In this document: positions 36,478 through 54,400 of the stretch, one piece after another
Layout of the letters: every line of letters starts with the position of its first letter
How positions within the stretch are numbered: the first letter of the stretch is position 1
NCBI GenBank assembly: GCA_963978895.1
Contig: OZ022242.1
Coordinates: 21,608,129 to 21,672,128 of the forward strand
Source of the DNA: Erpobdella octoculata
Lineage: Eukaryota > Annelida > Clitellata > Hirudinida > Erpobdellidae
DNA length: 64,000 nt
Direction: 5' to 3'
The notes under the pieces: model-generated
What the model was told of the DNA's origin: nothing
Seen by the model: the letters and a program-made list of their open reading frames with translations, nothing else
Databases searched by the model: none
Position numbers and translations under genes: made by a program

Positions 36478-36812
36478 TAGCTTTTCATTTATTGCAAATT
36501 TTTCTTATAAAACGACATTTTTTGAAATTATTTATGTATATATCTGTATAATTGTGTTTGATTTGTTTTTTTTTTAAACATAGATGTATATAATTTTTAA
36601 TTAAAAATATATTTTTTTTTAAATTATCAAATTTTAATAAGATGCATTGTCATGAGGAACAAGTTTATATTTTAAATTCAGCTTGATTGGAAGACGGAAA
36701 GTTTGTTAAATTGTATTTTCAAGGTTATCAAAAATTCAAGCCAGTGAGCAATCAATCAATCAGGCAAGCAAGACCAGTGGTGAAATTATTAAAATATAAG
36801 GAATTTTAAAAA
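36478..36812 (+). repeat. Dispersed repeat family R1, copy 1
   Basis: Shares TTTATTGCAAATTTTTCTTA, AAAACGACATTTTTTGAAAT, TTGATTGGAAGACGG and GCAAGCAAGACCAGTGGTGAA with the copy at 53330-53584, in the same order. Non-coding, unknown class. Confidence 0.75.
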
Positions 36813-38119
36813 ATGACGTTTCAAGTGTAAAATTTTTTTTTACTAATCAATCAATCGTCAATCCAATTGTCACTAGGGCCAACTGTCGTAAGGGCAATCG
36901 TTGCAACGCCAATTGTCGCATCTCGTATATGAACAAGCAAAAAGTGAGGCATTGCAGTCTGTCTAGAATTTCAAGCACATAAGAAAGCCTTTTCATTTAT
37001 TTTAAATTTTGTAATTTCGATGGAAACTCGAAGGTGAGATAGTTATTTTTCTTTGCTTTTCAGAAAATAATCGTGTAATGAATCCAATCTCAGTGCAAAA
37101 GTGTTTGAGAAGATGTAGCTCAAGGGCTTCATTTTAGAAAATCCATGGGTGAGGCGTCAAAACATTTACAAAACCATAGGAGAGGGGTCAAAACATTTAC
37201 AAACCAAAGTTTTTTTTAAACACCCAAGCATTACAAATTATTTTTTGAAAAAATAGCTGATAACCGGGAGGGGGAAGTCGGAGGTACTTTTTCAAACATT
37301 TCCAAACCAAATACACTTTTGCCTGTTTTTTTACCATTTTTTTTTAATTTATAAGAGGCAATCTCCTTTTCTGCCCTCTCCCAAATGACGCTGCAAAAAC
37401 TTAAAATCTCTCTAAAATAACTAAAACTTCAGTTATATCAAACACAAAATTTAAACATTTAAGAATTTTCACTAATCAGAAAATTTAAAAATCAATGTAA
37501 AAAGTTAAATTTTGTTTCCAATTTTTCAATAGTTCATCAATACTTTGCATTCCACAAGCTTAGAGACTCAAGGAAGTTTATGTTGGTTTTTAATGAGTCA
37601 TGATTATTGATATTTTGGTGTGAAATAAATATAAATTTATTAGAGTGATTATTTTAAGCCAAAAGCTCGCACAGTAGTGCCAGTATTACACAGTAGCACC
37701 AGGAATGCACAGTTTTACCTGCCACCCGTATACTATGGAGTTCAGGTAAATCAGAAAAAGGTGGTTTTTATTATTCGCAGTTGAACAACTGATTTTGGTT
37801 TCATTGACTAACAAGTAAGCCGTTGAAAACTCTTTCTCAAATCCTTTTGTTTTGTTATTCGGTAGATTCTAAATTTTTGAAAATCATTTTATGAGGATGA
37901 TAAGCCTATAAAACAGAAAAACATTGACGTGATGTTTGAAATAGGTATATGAGGATGGAAAATATAAGGAACTTTAGAATCAATATGGAAAAAACAAAGT
38001 TTATATCATAAATTTTTTATTTGAAAATCTAAATATCACTTTTTAAGCAAACTAAAATCTTATAGCTCATTTCTCTGAAAAAATGTAATTTACAAAAATA
38101 TTAGTTAGATATTTTTTAA

Positions 38120-38300
38120 ACTTTTGTCCAATCAATTTCATTAAAATGCATTAGCATTAACGACAATTCAACACACTGAATTTTATCTTGATTGGATGAC
38201 GGGTAGTATTGTTTATTAAGCGTCAAAGGATCTCAGCGCCTATCTCAAGCAAGCCAGCAAACAAACACGCTGAAATTAGTCTTAAGGATTTAAAAAAAGA
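38120..38300 (+). repeat. Dispersed repeat family R1, copy 2 (diverged)
   Basis: AATGCATTAGCATTAACGACA, then TTGATTGGATGACGGGTAGT, then AAGCAAGCCAGCAAAC: same order as the other R1 copies but more diverged. Confidence 0.55.
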
Positions 38301-38674
38301 TTAAGAAACTGAGTTGAACTTCGGGTGTCTGATGAGCTTAAACCGACGATATAATAACATAATGGTCGCAAGTCGAGCATGTCTATTTTCAGTGACCCAA
38401 CCTGGTCAACCCTCCAACTGACATATCAACCCAACCCGTAGATACTAATATCAGCAACAATTCTGAAAACATATTTATTAACGAATTACAGTCGTGTTAA
38501 AACTGTACAACACACAAGATAAGATTGACTCAGAATATCTGCACGCATTTCCAATCTAGTAATAAGTTTAACTGATTTGACGTTATCTGCAGAAATGCTG
38601 GACATTGTCAATTTTAGTACATCCCGCAGAAGACATGTCACGCTCAGATTGAGCTGAACTGCCGCGATGTAGTT

Positions 38675-38998
38675 GTAGTATATAGTTGTAGACGTTGTAG
38701 TATATAGTTGTAGACGTTGTAGTATATAGTTGTAGACGTTGTAGTATATAGTTGTAGACGTTGTAGTATATAGTTGTAGACGTTGTAGTATATAGTTGTA
38801 GACGTTGTAGTATATAGTTGTAGACGTTGTAGTATATAGTTGTAGACGTTGTAGTATATAGTTGTAGACGTTGTAGTATATAGTTGTAGACGTTGTAGTA
38901 TATAGTTGTAGACGTTGTAGTATATAGTTGTAGACGTTGTAGTATATAGTTGTAGACGTTGTAGTATATAGTTGTAGACGTTGTAGTATATAGTTGTA
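38675..38998. repeat. 22-bp minisatellite, 14 full copies
   Basis: Unit GTAGTATATAGTTGTAGACGTT repeated exactly 14 times (38675-38982) plus a partial unit. Its Tyr/Thr-rich reading frames are artefacts. Confidence 0.97.
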
Positions 38999-40159
38999 GT
39001 ATTTAATTGTAGTATATAGTTGTAGTATACAGTTGTATACACACATTACACCTCGTGACACTTCAGACAATACTACAAATTCGTTGCCATGCTGTTTCCA
39101 GAATTGAAGTAGCCTATTATATTCGCTATCCAGCGCTATCCACCCAAATTGACTTTTTTTTTACAAACTTTATCTTCGACCCAACCCAGCCAAATCCACC
39201 GCAAGTTTAAAATTCTCGACCCAACCTATTCTAATCTATGGATCAACCCAACCTTTTCTAATCTATGAATCAACCCAGCCCATAGACAGCTCTGGTGTTA
39301 ACCATTCTGTTAACTGTGTGTGTAAACAACACGAAGGTCATTTTCAACAAGAAATAACTGCAACTAAAAATAGTTTTAAGCATTTGAGAAATTACTCTCG
39401 TTGACTGTTTAGAAAATACAGAAACAGTTTTTCAACGTATACAATGCAAATAAATAACTCTGTATTAAATTTAAATGAAATACAACGTTTATTCTCTTTA
39501 ATAAAATTTCTAAAATAGTTATTTGACAGATTAAAATGATAAATTCACATGTCAAAAATTTTAGATCTAAAAGTGCTTAAAGAAGTTTTCACAAAAATTT
39601 TCTTCATTTCAGGTAGCACAAGCACAGGGCGTTGGCAAACTGAATAACAATATTAAACAACTATAATAATAGCAGGCACGAACAAGTCAACTTATAACGC
39701 CTTCTATTCTCTTCAGTTGTTCACGCCTAAAACATTCCAATTGACACCTACAGATTCAAGATTTTTGATCAAGAACTTGATTTAGTTAATAATTTGGAAG
39801 ATTATTTTTAATAAAAATTATCTTCCATCTATTTCATTAAGTATTCATGTTTGAGGAATCAAACTAAAATTTTATCTTGAAATTTCACCTCCCAAATGTA
39901 AACAAGCATTGATATAACAGTGCTGCTTCAAGAAGTTAGAAAGCCCGTTACGGTGACCAACGAAGCATGAAGTTGTCTTCACAGTGCTTGCAGCTCACGA
40001 CGGCCTGTTGTATATACCAAGCTGAAGATCACGACACTTCTTCTGCGTAGCTATTACTTTCAACATTTTTTTCGATCGTTTCGTAATGGCGGCAATGAAT
40101 TTGTGCAATTTTGTCGTTTAATTAATAATTCATTGTTTGAAATTAATTTACAATTTAAT

Positions 40160-43100
40160 ATGGCGACTAGATACAACGCTTTCGGATGGTACAACCCGTA
40201 CGGCAAGTTGGCGATGCCCAATACAGGAGTAGCTCAGTTTTCGAACTTAGATGGAGGTGTACAGCCATTGAGAGGACTCATGTTTCCATTGACACCTGCC
40301 TTGGTTGTTGAACCTCAGAAGCCATCAGAAGTTCAAGTCACCCCAAAAGTAGAACAAAAAGTTACGGCAACAGCTGAGAAATCTTCTCAATCTAAAGAAG
40401 ATGATACTTTTTGTAAGAAAGTATTCTTATTTGTATTAAAATAATGTAATTCAATTAAGTATATTTACATTGAATTATCAAATCAAAGCAATCATTTAAA
40501 AACTTTTTGATCAAATTGGTACAAAGAGTTATATTTAGCAGCTGAGTACATAAATAGAAAGATGATGGAAACTTGAATGTTTGATGATTCTGTTGTAGGC
40601 AATAAGAAATTGAAAACTGTTGTTCACGATACCGTGGCGATGGTGTAGTTGTAGTTGTTATAGTGTAGTTGTTGTCCAAAGGTTATTTCACAAGTATGAA
40701 CAATTGGAGAAATTATATGAGTTTTGAAAATTGGCTTCAAAAAAGAAATAAAAAGTTGAAATAATTTTAACGTATTTTTTTAAATTTGTCGCAGCTGCGA
40801 ATTTTCTCGCTGACCATTAATTTACTTTTGATAAAAAATTGTAGAAATAAATAATTAATGTTAGTGTACAAATTTAAAAGCAAATCACAATTTCAAATCA
40901 CAATTTATCAGTAAACAAGCTGGAAATTTAGAAAATCAGAATAACAAGTTATATACGATGCACATCCTTTACTAGTGTCGAACCTCGTGGTTCGCAGCAG
41001 CATGTGATAAAGACAATAATTTATAAAAAAAATTTAATTATTAGTGAATTTTTGAAAATTGTTTCTACACAAATGAACAACAAAAAAACAAAGTTTTTCA
41101 ACAAAATACTTTTATATTATTAAGTATTAAGACTCAAATTTTAAAATCATTTTTTTTATTTTTTTGAAGAAAACTTCCTGTTGCAAAGAAGAGGAAGTAT
41201 ACAAAAGATGAAAAACATTAATAAAAATAAATGACTTAAAAACTGATTGAAAAAATAAAAAAAAAATCTGAAGTTAATAAAAGCATTCATAAAAGAAAAC
41301 TTAATAACACATTTTGGTGAAAAAAATGGGTTTTTGCATTAGAATTGTGCAAAAAAATATTCTGGAGGCGATTAGTTTATTTACTCTCAGCTGCGATTTA
41401 TTGTTTCATAGGTTAAAATATTTTGATTGAATGCAGTGTTGGAGGAAATTTCTACATACAACACAAATATAGCTTCTTAGCTACTTTTTAACTGAGTTTA
41501 ACACAAATAATAATATAATGAATTCAATTTTCATTATGGAAAATTTAAACAAAATATTTATGGTTTCTCTTAATTGTTGAATGTAAGTTGGAAAATTGTA
41601 AATTGGAAAATTGGAAAAAGAACAAAATCTTTCTTGAGTCGTAAGTATTTATAAAATAATGGAAAGCTAAATTTAATGCATTTTAATGAATTAGCCAAAA
41701 TGCGCTTAAGTCTCTTTGATATAACACGAGAACATTTGTAATGTTATTACTTTAGGTAAAACATCAATGACCTTTGAATTGTTAAGTATAAATTAACTAT
41801 TTTAGGGTTTTTAATATAAAACTTTTCTATTGTTTTAAGCACCTGCGGACAGGAAAAAATTGCGAACATATGGAGGAGCCGCGAGTATTATGGCGGCATT
41901 TGCTTCAGGAGTGGTTGTGTGTTTCATCATTCTGGGGTCAAACACTTTCAGCTCACAAGTTCCAACCGCCTGTTTATCGCTTATCATTTCAAAGGAATTT
42001 CAGTATTTCATTCTCGGCTCGACCATTCCTTCACCAATTTGTGTTAGAAACCTTGAAACTAAATAATATTTAAAATATAGTTTCTTAAATTTGAAAAAGT
42101 AACAAAATCTAGAATCACAAATGATTACGTGCTAACTCAATTTTTTGTTTTATCTGCAGATGTTTATCATTGGACTGCTCTGCCTCAATGTTAAAAAAGA
42201 ATTTGGAAATGAAGTGAGAATTGCGTTTTGTTTTGTTGTTTCTTTAAATCAAAAAATTATTAAAAGTAATAATTTTTTATTAAGGGCAAAGCACTTTATG
42301 GACTTTCGATATTTGAATTAGTACTCTTGGTTCCTCTTTTTCTCTTTGGTGGAATTGCAGGCACATTTCAAGTTAGTTTTTTTTTATAAAACAGTTAATT
42401 TGTTATCAAAATTAAAAAATACCAATGTTCACTTAATATGTAATTGTAACACCAACATTTCACTTAGAGAGGCTTTTATGTTTATTTTTGTTTTAAATAA
42501 TTATTGTACAGGCTTACACAAACTGCCAATCAGGTATTCTGATAGTTCTAATCATATTACCCATAATAATCATCGTCATGGCAGTAGCTTTCTTCATCAT
42601 TTTGCTCTTCATTCTTCGTTTGCTCACCAAAAAAGCTAAAGGTAAAAATTTTAGTTTTTGTATGTTACTTGAATAAAAACAAGTAAATTAAAAACGAATT
42701 TTTAAAACCAATGCTCTTATATGTAATTAAAACACAAATTTTGCAATCAATTTTTTCTTATATTACTCTTTTATTTTATATTAAAGTCGAAATATCTTAA
42801 TTATATCGAAATATCGAAATTAATTAAAATTAACTAAATTAATTGACTTATTGTAAAACTAATAATTGAATATTGCATTGTCTTCTATTTTGAGCATGTA
42901 TGCAAAATTTGAAAAAAAATCTATCATCAGGAAGTGACTCAAAAATTGATTGCAAGATTTGAAACAGACAGAGAAACAGACAGACAGAGAAACAGACAGA
43001 CAGAGAAACAGACAGACAGAGAAACAGACAGACAGAGAAACAGACAGACAGAGAAACAGACAGACAGAGAAACAGACAGACAGAGAAACAGACAGACAGA

Positions 43101-43668
43101 GAAACAGACAGACAGAGAAACAGAGACGACGAGTTAATAAAAGCATTGGTAAAAATTAGACCTAATTAAAACTTTCTTTTACTAAATATTAACAGCTAAA
43201 CCAACTAAAACACCAGAAACGACTCCATCTCAGCCATCAGCCACACCAGCTGCACCTACGCCAGCACCTGCTCCGGTTCAACCTGCTCCAGCTCCGGCAC
43301 CTAACCCCACTCCAGTTGCTCCAGCTCCTGTGCCTCCACAGGTCCCAGCACTGCAACCCACTCAACCACAACAACCCAATTTCAACCTACCAACCCAACC
43401 AGGTTTTCCATATGCTCGAGGACCGTTTCAACCTGGATTATACGTATGTTTTGTTTTGTTAATTTTGGTCATTAAATGCTGATATGCATATTGAATAAAA
43501 CTAACATTTACAAATAAATTCAAACAGAGACCTACAAACTTTCCTCCACCTCCTATTTTTGCACCTTCTCCATATGGAAGACCTCCATTCAGACCTCCGT
43601 ACGGTTACAGCCCTTACAGGAATGCTCCTCCTTACAGACCACTAAGAGGGACTCGCAGGCAATATTGA
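40160..43668 (+). CDS. Tetraspan membrane protein C, 7 coding exons
   Basis: Exons 40160-40412, 41840-42042, 42160-42213, 42285-42371, 42512-42641, 43196-43443 and 43528-43668 sum to 1116 nt (371 aa), all GT-AG. The head (1-84, [16 protein letters not shown]) is like the head of B in its early aromatic/Gly/Pro character. TM1 is [17 protein letters not shown]. The 54-nt exon ([18 protein letters not shown]) is TM2 and the 87-nt exon ([20 protein letters not shown]) is TM3. TM4 is [20 protein letters not shown] after TNC. The tail (243-371) is strongly Ala/Pro-rich, then Pro/Tyr/Arg-rich ([16 protein letters not shown]), ending RGTRRQY. Matching exon sizes with B and D support common descent. 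AATAAA at 44214 is a candidate poly(A) signal. Function unknown. Confidence 0.87.
42676..43147. repeat. Intronic segment shared with gene D, containing a 16-bp minisatellite
   Basis: Intron 5 of gene C. Sequence from AAGTAAATTAAAAACGAATT through GAGTTAATAAAAGCATTG recurs at 53703-54112 in gene D. The copy here contains about ten units of ACAGACAGACAGAGAA (about 42964-43128); the copy in D has only a few. Confidence 0.9.
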
Positions 43669-45080
43669 ACACCTTCCATTAATATCCATCAAACGGGGAC
43701 CAAGAATTATTTATAATTCTGATATTTTTTCTCCTGTTATTTTATATTACATATTACATATTTTATTTACTTTTAGTTCTATTAGCTAAAAAATTGTAAT
43801 TTTTAGAGAACTAAAGAGGTAGACTTTATGATTACAAAGAACATGAATAACAATGTGGTGCAAACATTCAATTAAGTAGTCATGAGATTTGGTTACTCGA
43901 CCATTATTAATGCTTTATTACATTATTATTAAAATGATTAATATTTTTGTAGTTTTGATTATCATAAAATATATATTTTTGAACGTTTTGAGCTGATTTT
44001 AAAATTAGTTGAACCTGATATCATATGCGTTGCCAGTCCTTGTTCTTTGTTTTTTTTTTAGAAATTTGTGTTTATGCAGTTTTTAAATGGCAATATATTT
44101 TAAAAAATATTAATACTTTTTTAAATGTATTTTGGAAACATGCAATTATATTTGAGTAGCAACTATACATATAAATGTCAGTTTATGAAATAGTACAAAT
44201 TAGTTAATGCTTAAATAAAGTGATGACTATAAAACTAACCTGATCATTTTTGCTAGAAATTAAAGTGGTTTTGCATCTTAATCAATGGGTTAAAGATCTT
44301 TTTTATTACTTTTTGATTTGTTTGATTGTAAATATTTTAAACTTTCACGTACACTTGAGATTTTATTTATCAAGAACAACAAACAATCTCATATATGGAT
44401 TAAATAAAAAAATCTGAGTTTTTTAAAATCCTTTATATTAACTCTACCGTTTTTGCTTGCTTAAGCCATACATTGGAACCCTTTGACCCTTAAAAAAAGC
44501 CAACTTTTGTTTACTCAATCAAGCGAAAATAGGGTGGATTTGTCTGCCTTCATGCACTTTACATTCTATTGAATTTTCAGATTGATTACATAAAATTTGA
44601 ATGAGATATAAAATAAAACTAAAAATTTTTTTTTTTTTGTAGAGAAATCATCAGTTTGAGTTTATTTAAGATAGCATTATTAAATTAGTTTAATTATGTT
44701 TCATAACAAAAATTTCCAAATTGATTTTAAAGTTTTTGTATTTTTTCAATCCTCACATACTTTACATATCAACTATCATCAAAAAAGGATTTGCACAAAA
44801 TTAAAAGCTGTCGAATTAAAAAATATAAGAGAATTGTAAAAAAAGAAGTTTTTAACGGTTCACTTGTTTAATCTCTTGTATTAACGAATGGGGGTCCGGA
44901 TCCCCAGGACTCCCCCTATCTCCGCCCCTGAGCAAGCAAATAAGCAAGAAAAAACAGGCGGTGAAGTTAATACAAGGGATTTAAAATAAGTTACCATGGT
45001 ATACTTTTAACGATGAAAGAAATATTTTATACATTTAAATATCAGAGTATACTGCTACATTCAATTACTATCGTCTTTTT
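43669..45080. other. Gene C 3' UTR/flank and intergenic DNA
   Basis: Includes the presumed 3' UTR of gene C up to about 44230, then AT-rich sequence with a reverse R1 copy (about 44420-44640) and another R1 end at about 44930-44985. No exon seen. Confidence 0.45.
44420..44640 (-). repeat. Dispersed repeat family R1, reverse copy
   Basis: In reverse orientation it carries AAGCAAGCAAAAACGG, GTAGAGTTAATATAAAGGAT and the interior features of family R1. Confidence 0.55.
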
Positions 45081-45090
45081 ATTTATTACT

Positions 45091-45741
<651 letters not shown>

Positions 45742-45835
45742 ATATGAATTAGGCCTTAAATCAATTAAAATTATTCAAATCAAATTAATCAGACAGTTCA
45801 AGATACTCTTTTATAGGAAATATATATGATTCTAG

Positions 45836-45958
45836 GACTGTTCATCAAAGGACGATTCATCAAAGGACTGTTCATCAAGGACTATTCATCAAGGGACTAT
45901 TCATCAAAGGACTATTCATCAATGGACTATTATTCAAGAGGACTATTCATCAAAAAAT
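45836..45958. repeat. ~16-bp tandem repeat (GGACTATTCATCAAA)
   Basis: About seven irregular units of GGACTRTTCATCAA, not coding. Confidence 0.85.
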
Positions 45959-46078
45959 TTAATAAAATTGTTTAAGATGTTATTTTCAACCAAAATATGT
46001 TACCAAAATGTAGGGCAATCTATATCAAGTTTACAGTGCTACTCTGCTTGCATCCAAATACTTTATTCTTTATAATAG

Positions 46079-46225
46079 AACTAGCGGGGTACCCGGCATT
46101 GCCCGGGGTTTTTAGAGGTTTTTCGGTCGTTTTTCTCTCTCGCTCCCGTTTCCTTCCCCGCTTGCTCTAACGCTCCCGGTCGCTCTCTCTTCCCGCTTGT
46201 CTCCCGCTTCCGCTCCCGGTCACAG
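46079..46225 (+). repeat. ACTAGCGGG-family repeat, copy
   Basis: ACTAGCGGGGTACCCGGCATT, then TTTTTAGAGGTTTTTCGGTC and Arg/Glu-type units. No tail is recognised beyond 46225. From here to 47097 nothing is called, apart from a repeated AAAGAGACG..ACGCT motif near 46638 and 46687. Confidence 0.8.
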
Positions 46226-47096
46226 CACCAGAAAAACTAAATGTTATCTGTTTTCGTAAACCATATATGTACACATTTACCAAAGGCCACAAGCACGTCA
46301 AAGCATCACACATGCCCGCTATGTTAAATCTGGCATCGGTCGTTTAACACCAAGGGGCCACGCTTCAAAGACTTTTGCCTCGAGCAATCAACAAGTTTGT
46401 AAAAGACATTGTTGTAATATACAACAATTTTATTTGTCACAAACAGTAAATAAAATAACTGGACAAGAAATAACGTCAAGATCTTAAGATCAAACGAGCA
46501 AAAGACAATTGAATAATAAGTTTTAAAAAACTGCTTTCAACTGTTCGTACAAACTGTAAGTATATACACACTCAAACAGCCAGATACCATACACCTCAAA
46601 ACATCACTAACACCCGGTATACCACTTCTGCCACACTTCAAAGAGACGAACACGCTCGCTTTAGCGAGGTCAGGAAAGGTCATTTCAAAGAGACGCTTAC
46701 GCTAGTTCCGGATCGTCGATAAATCAACAAGACTCAGATTTCATACAAACTTCAAATAAAAACTAAATACATTGGAACTCATTTAATTGATATAAAAAAC
46801 CTATTTTGTTTTTTTTTAATAAAAGTTGCGGTAGCGAATAGCGCTGAGAACAGCTAAAAATGTAGCGGCTCTATCATCAACGATCTTGTCAGCCAATAGT
46901 ACCGCTCTTAACAACCCTGGTTGCCATCACTATTTTTTTAAAATTACTGATATGTTTGAAATTTATTTGATCAAAGATGAAGAACTGTCTTTTAAAAATA
47001 CATCAAATTACTTTACGCTGAAAATATCTTGGGTATATATTGATAAAGGTTGCTGAGTGGCTTCAAAATTTGATGAATAATCCTCTTGATGAATAG

Positions 47097-47285
<189 letters not shown>

Positions 47286-47332
47286 TCGCCACACCACTTT
47301 ATATATTTTCGTTGTAGCTGTAAATTAGTTTT

Positions 47333-47734
<402 letters not shown>

Positions 47735-47825
47735 TTTCTATCTTTTGCATTTTCCTATATTATAACTTTTTAAAATAATTTTAAAAAAATATTCTAAATA
47801 GCCTACAACCTATCCTCAGATCTAC

Positions 47826-51420
<3,595 letters not shown>

Positions 51421-54400
51421 ATGTCAGTACCCTCCAAGTTCTATCCATCCTCATCAGCATTAATGGTCTTTTAATACTTGCCCTTGGAATACTTGATGTT
51501 ACGACTACTACGTTATCATGTACCGCACTAAGCTCGATGGAATTGTCGAAAGTAGCCGTCGGTGTGTGGGGATCTCCACCGGTTTGTTTAGGAAATATTT
51601 TTTGTTTTTTATGGTTAAGTGCAGTTAAATACCTCCAGTTTATTAATATAATTGTTGATCACAAATAATATTTTACAATATGATGTCTATTACTTATTTC
51701 ATATTAGTACTTATTTCATATTAGTACTTATTTCATATTAGTACTTATTTCATATTAGTACTTATTTCATATTAGTACTTATTTCATATTAGTACTTATT
51801 TCATATTAGTACTTATTTCATATTAGTACTTATTTCATATTAGTACTTATTTCATATTAGTACTTATTTCATATTAGTACTTATTTCATATTAGTACTTA
51901 TTTCATATTAGTACTTATTTCATATTAGTACTTATTTCATATTAGTACTTATTTCATATTAGTACTTATTTCATATTAGTACTTATTTCATATTAGTACA
52001 TTAATTGAGCGTTTTAGTTTTTTTATTTTTAAAAAATTATGAAAACATATCGACTGATTTCTATATTAGTTGAATGAATGATCCCGAAAGGATTGATAAA
52101 AATGGTAATATAAATTAAAAGACAATAAATAGATGAATCTTCGTGAAAATTAATTTGGGTTGATTTTCTATGAATAAAGATATAAATAATGTTTCCTTTG
52201 TGAATTAATGAAAGTAAATAATGCATTTCAGTTAATATTTATTCTTAAAAAATAAATATTAAGAGTTTTAAAATAAAATATTTTGCAGATTATTCTTACT
52301 GGAATGCTGGCTGCATATTTGATTGACAATCCAAACTACACGGTAGGTTATCATCATGTCTTGCGAAGTGATAAATAAATTAGCATTATGAATAAAACCG
52401 GAGGCGAACGCTAGGATGATTCACAAGGCTTCTTCAGTAGGTTTAACAGAGCAAAATAAAGACAAATTTAACAGATAAAAGAGTTATTCTGGAAGATTGG
52501 TCAGATTTGATTTGTCACCATTTTTTTTGAATCGCAGTTTACCATCTGAGCGTTATACCATCAAACTTCTCAAAAGACGACGTGGCAGTAAATAAAGACA
52601 AAGATAAGAGAATGTTGAGATATTGTTCACATGCAATAATTTAATGACAATTACCAAGTATTTTGGGTTTTAGAGTATGAAATTATGCTCTTGTCCATTC
52701 TTGCTCTACATAGTCTGTGGACGTTTTATGTGAGTTCTTTGAAGCTCATTATGCCTGCCATCTTAACAGTGCAGATTGTTCGGACGCTTAAAATACAATT
52801 TGCGCTTTAAGCTCGTTCTGCATCTAGGAAAGGCAAGGCAATACAGGGGATAACCAGAAGCGCATTAGTAGAACTTATCCTTATCCCCGTGCGTTAAAAT
52901 CACTTGCACCAGAGGCAGTGGCGGCACACAGTTCTTTTGATAAATTCTAACATTCTGGTTACCTTGGTCGCACCTGTCTAGCATTGTCTTGACGGTCTCA
53001 TGTATCGATGGATTGTGATTTCCACTATTTCCAGGTCCTCTTCTTCCTCTGCTGCTCTCAGTTAGTTACCTCCATGTTGGTAATCGAATCTCTTGTTTCT
53101 TACTCCTATATGCATTACTACACATTTATCAATATTAAAAAGCATTTTGACAGTCTATAGACCACTGGAATAATTTCGCTAAATCATCTTCTACACTATT
53201 CGCTTCTTCTTTCTCGTTGACCTTTGCGCATAGTTTTTTCTCGTCGATGAACTTATAGACATACTTGTAAATTTAAAAATCAGAAAAATGTAGATTTAAA
53301 GAATTAAGCCGTAAAAACCGGTTTTTTATTTATTGCAAATGTTTCTTTTAAAACGACATTTTTTCAATTTATATATGTGCACATCTATAGATATTGTGTT
53401 TGATTTGTTTTTTCAAGAATTTTTCAAGTTTTAATAGAATGCCTTGTCATAAGAAGCGAGCCTATATTTCAAATTGCAATTTGATTGGATGACGGGAAGT
53501 TAGTTAATTTTCACTTTAAAGGTGTGCAAACATTCAAACAAGCAAGCAAGACCGGCGGTGAAGTTAATATAAGGAATTAAAAATCGTATTTCTATTGACA
53601 TAATGATTTTACTAAATAAAATTGTTATAAAACGTTGGCTACAGCTTATGTTTACATTAAAAACATTATATATTTTTGTATGCATATGCAATAAAATATA
53701 GTTAAAATGACACAAGTAAATTAAAAACGAATTTTTAAAACACAATGCTTTTATATGTAATTAAAACACAAATTTTGCAATCATTTTTTTCTTATATTAC
53801 TCTTCACAATTCCCTTGGCAAACTTCCAGAGTACCACATCATGTTAAATAAACAACTCAGCTAGCTTCCCATGAGACAAATTTTATTCAATTTGCGGTTT
53901 CTTGTAGACTGTTTAATTAAAATTAACTAAATTAATTGACTTATTGTAAAACTAATAATTGAATATTGCATTATCTTCTATTTTGAGCATGTATGCAAAA
54001 TTTGAAAAAAATCTATCATCAGGAAGTGACTCAAAAATTGATTGCTAGATTTTAAACAGACAGACAGACAGACAGAGTAACAAACAGAGACGACGAGTTA
54101 ATAAAAGCATTGTAGAAAAATTGCAGTGCATAAAAAGTTGACAACACTGTGGTTGTGTTCATGAGCAGAAATGTTGGTTTTAAGAGGCCACAAGGCACTC
54201 TTCCTGCGGGGAGCCGGGGAACAGCACCGTCATTAAACGCGGCACTGCGTACATTGCTGACCAATTCATCCCAATTGTCTATGAAAAAAATTCTGAATAA
54301 TAACAAATTCATTTTTGATGTTTCAGATCAAATTCTTACAGATATTGTCTCTGGTCAGCGGCATGTTGTTCGCTCCTGTGGTTTTAATCATCAGCGCTTT

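Larger units (their letters stand above)
36118..40159. other. Divergent intergenic region between genes B and C
   Basis: About 4 kb separating the start codons of B (minus) and C (plus). The promoters of both must lie here or in 5' exons not recognised. Contents: two R1 repeat copies, a 22-bp minisatellite and otherwise AT-rich sequence with no exon seen. Confidence 0.5.

Noticed and set aside
38486..39070. Tyr/Thr-rich repeat protein
   Set aside because: Comes from the 22-bp minisatellite (14 copies), and two frames are equally open.
42934..43159. Thr-Asp-Arg-Glu repeat peptide
   Set aside because: Translation of the ACAGACAGACAGAGAA minisatellite in an intron of gene C.
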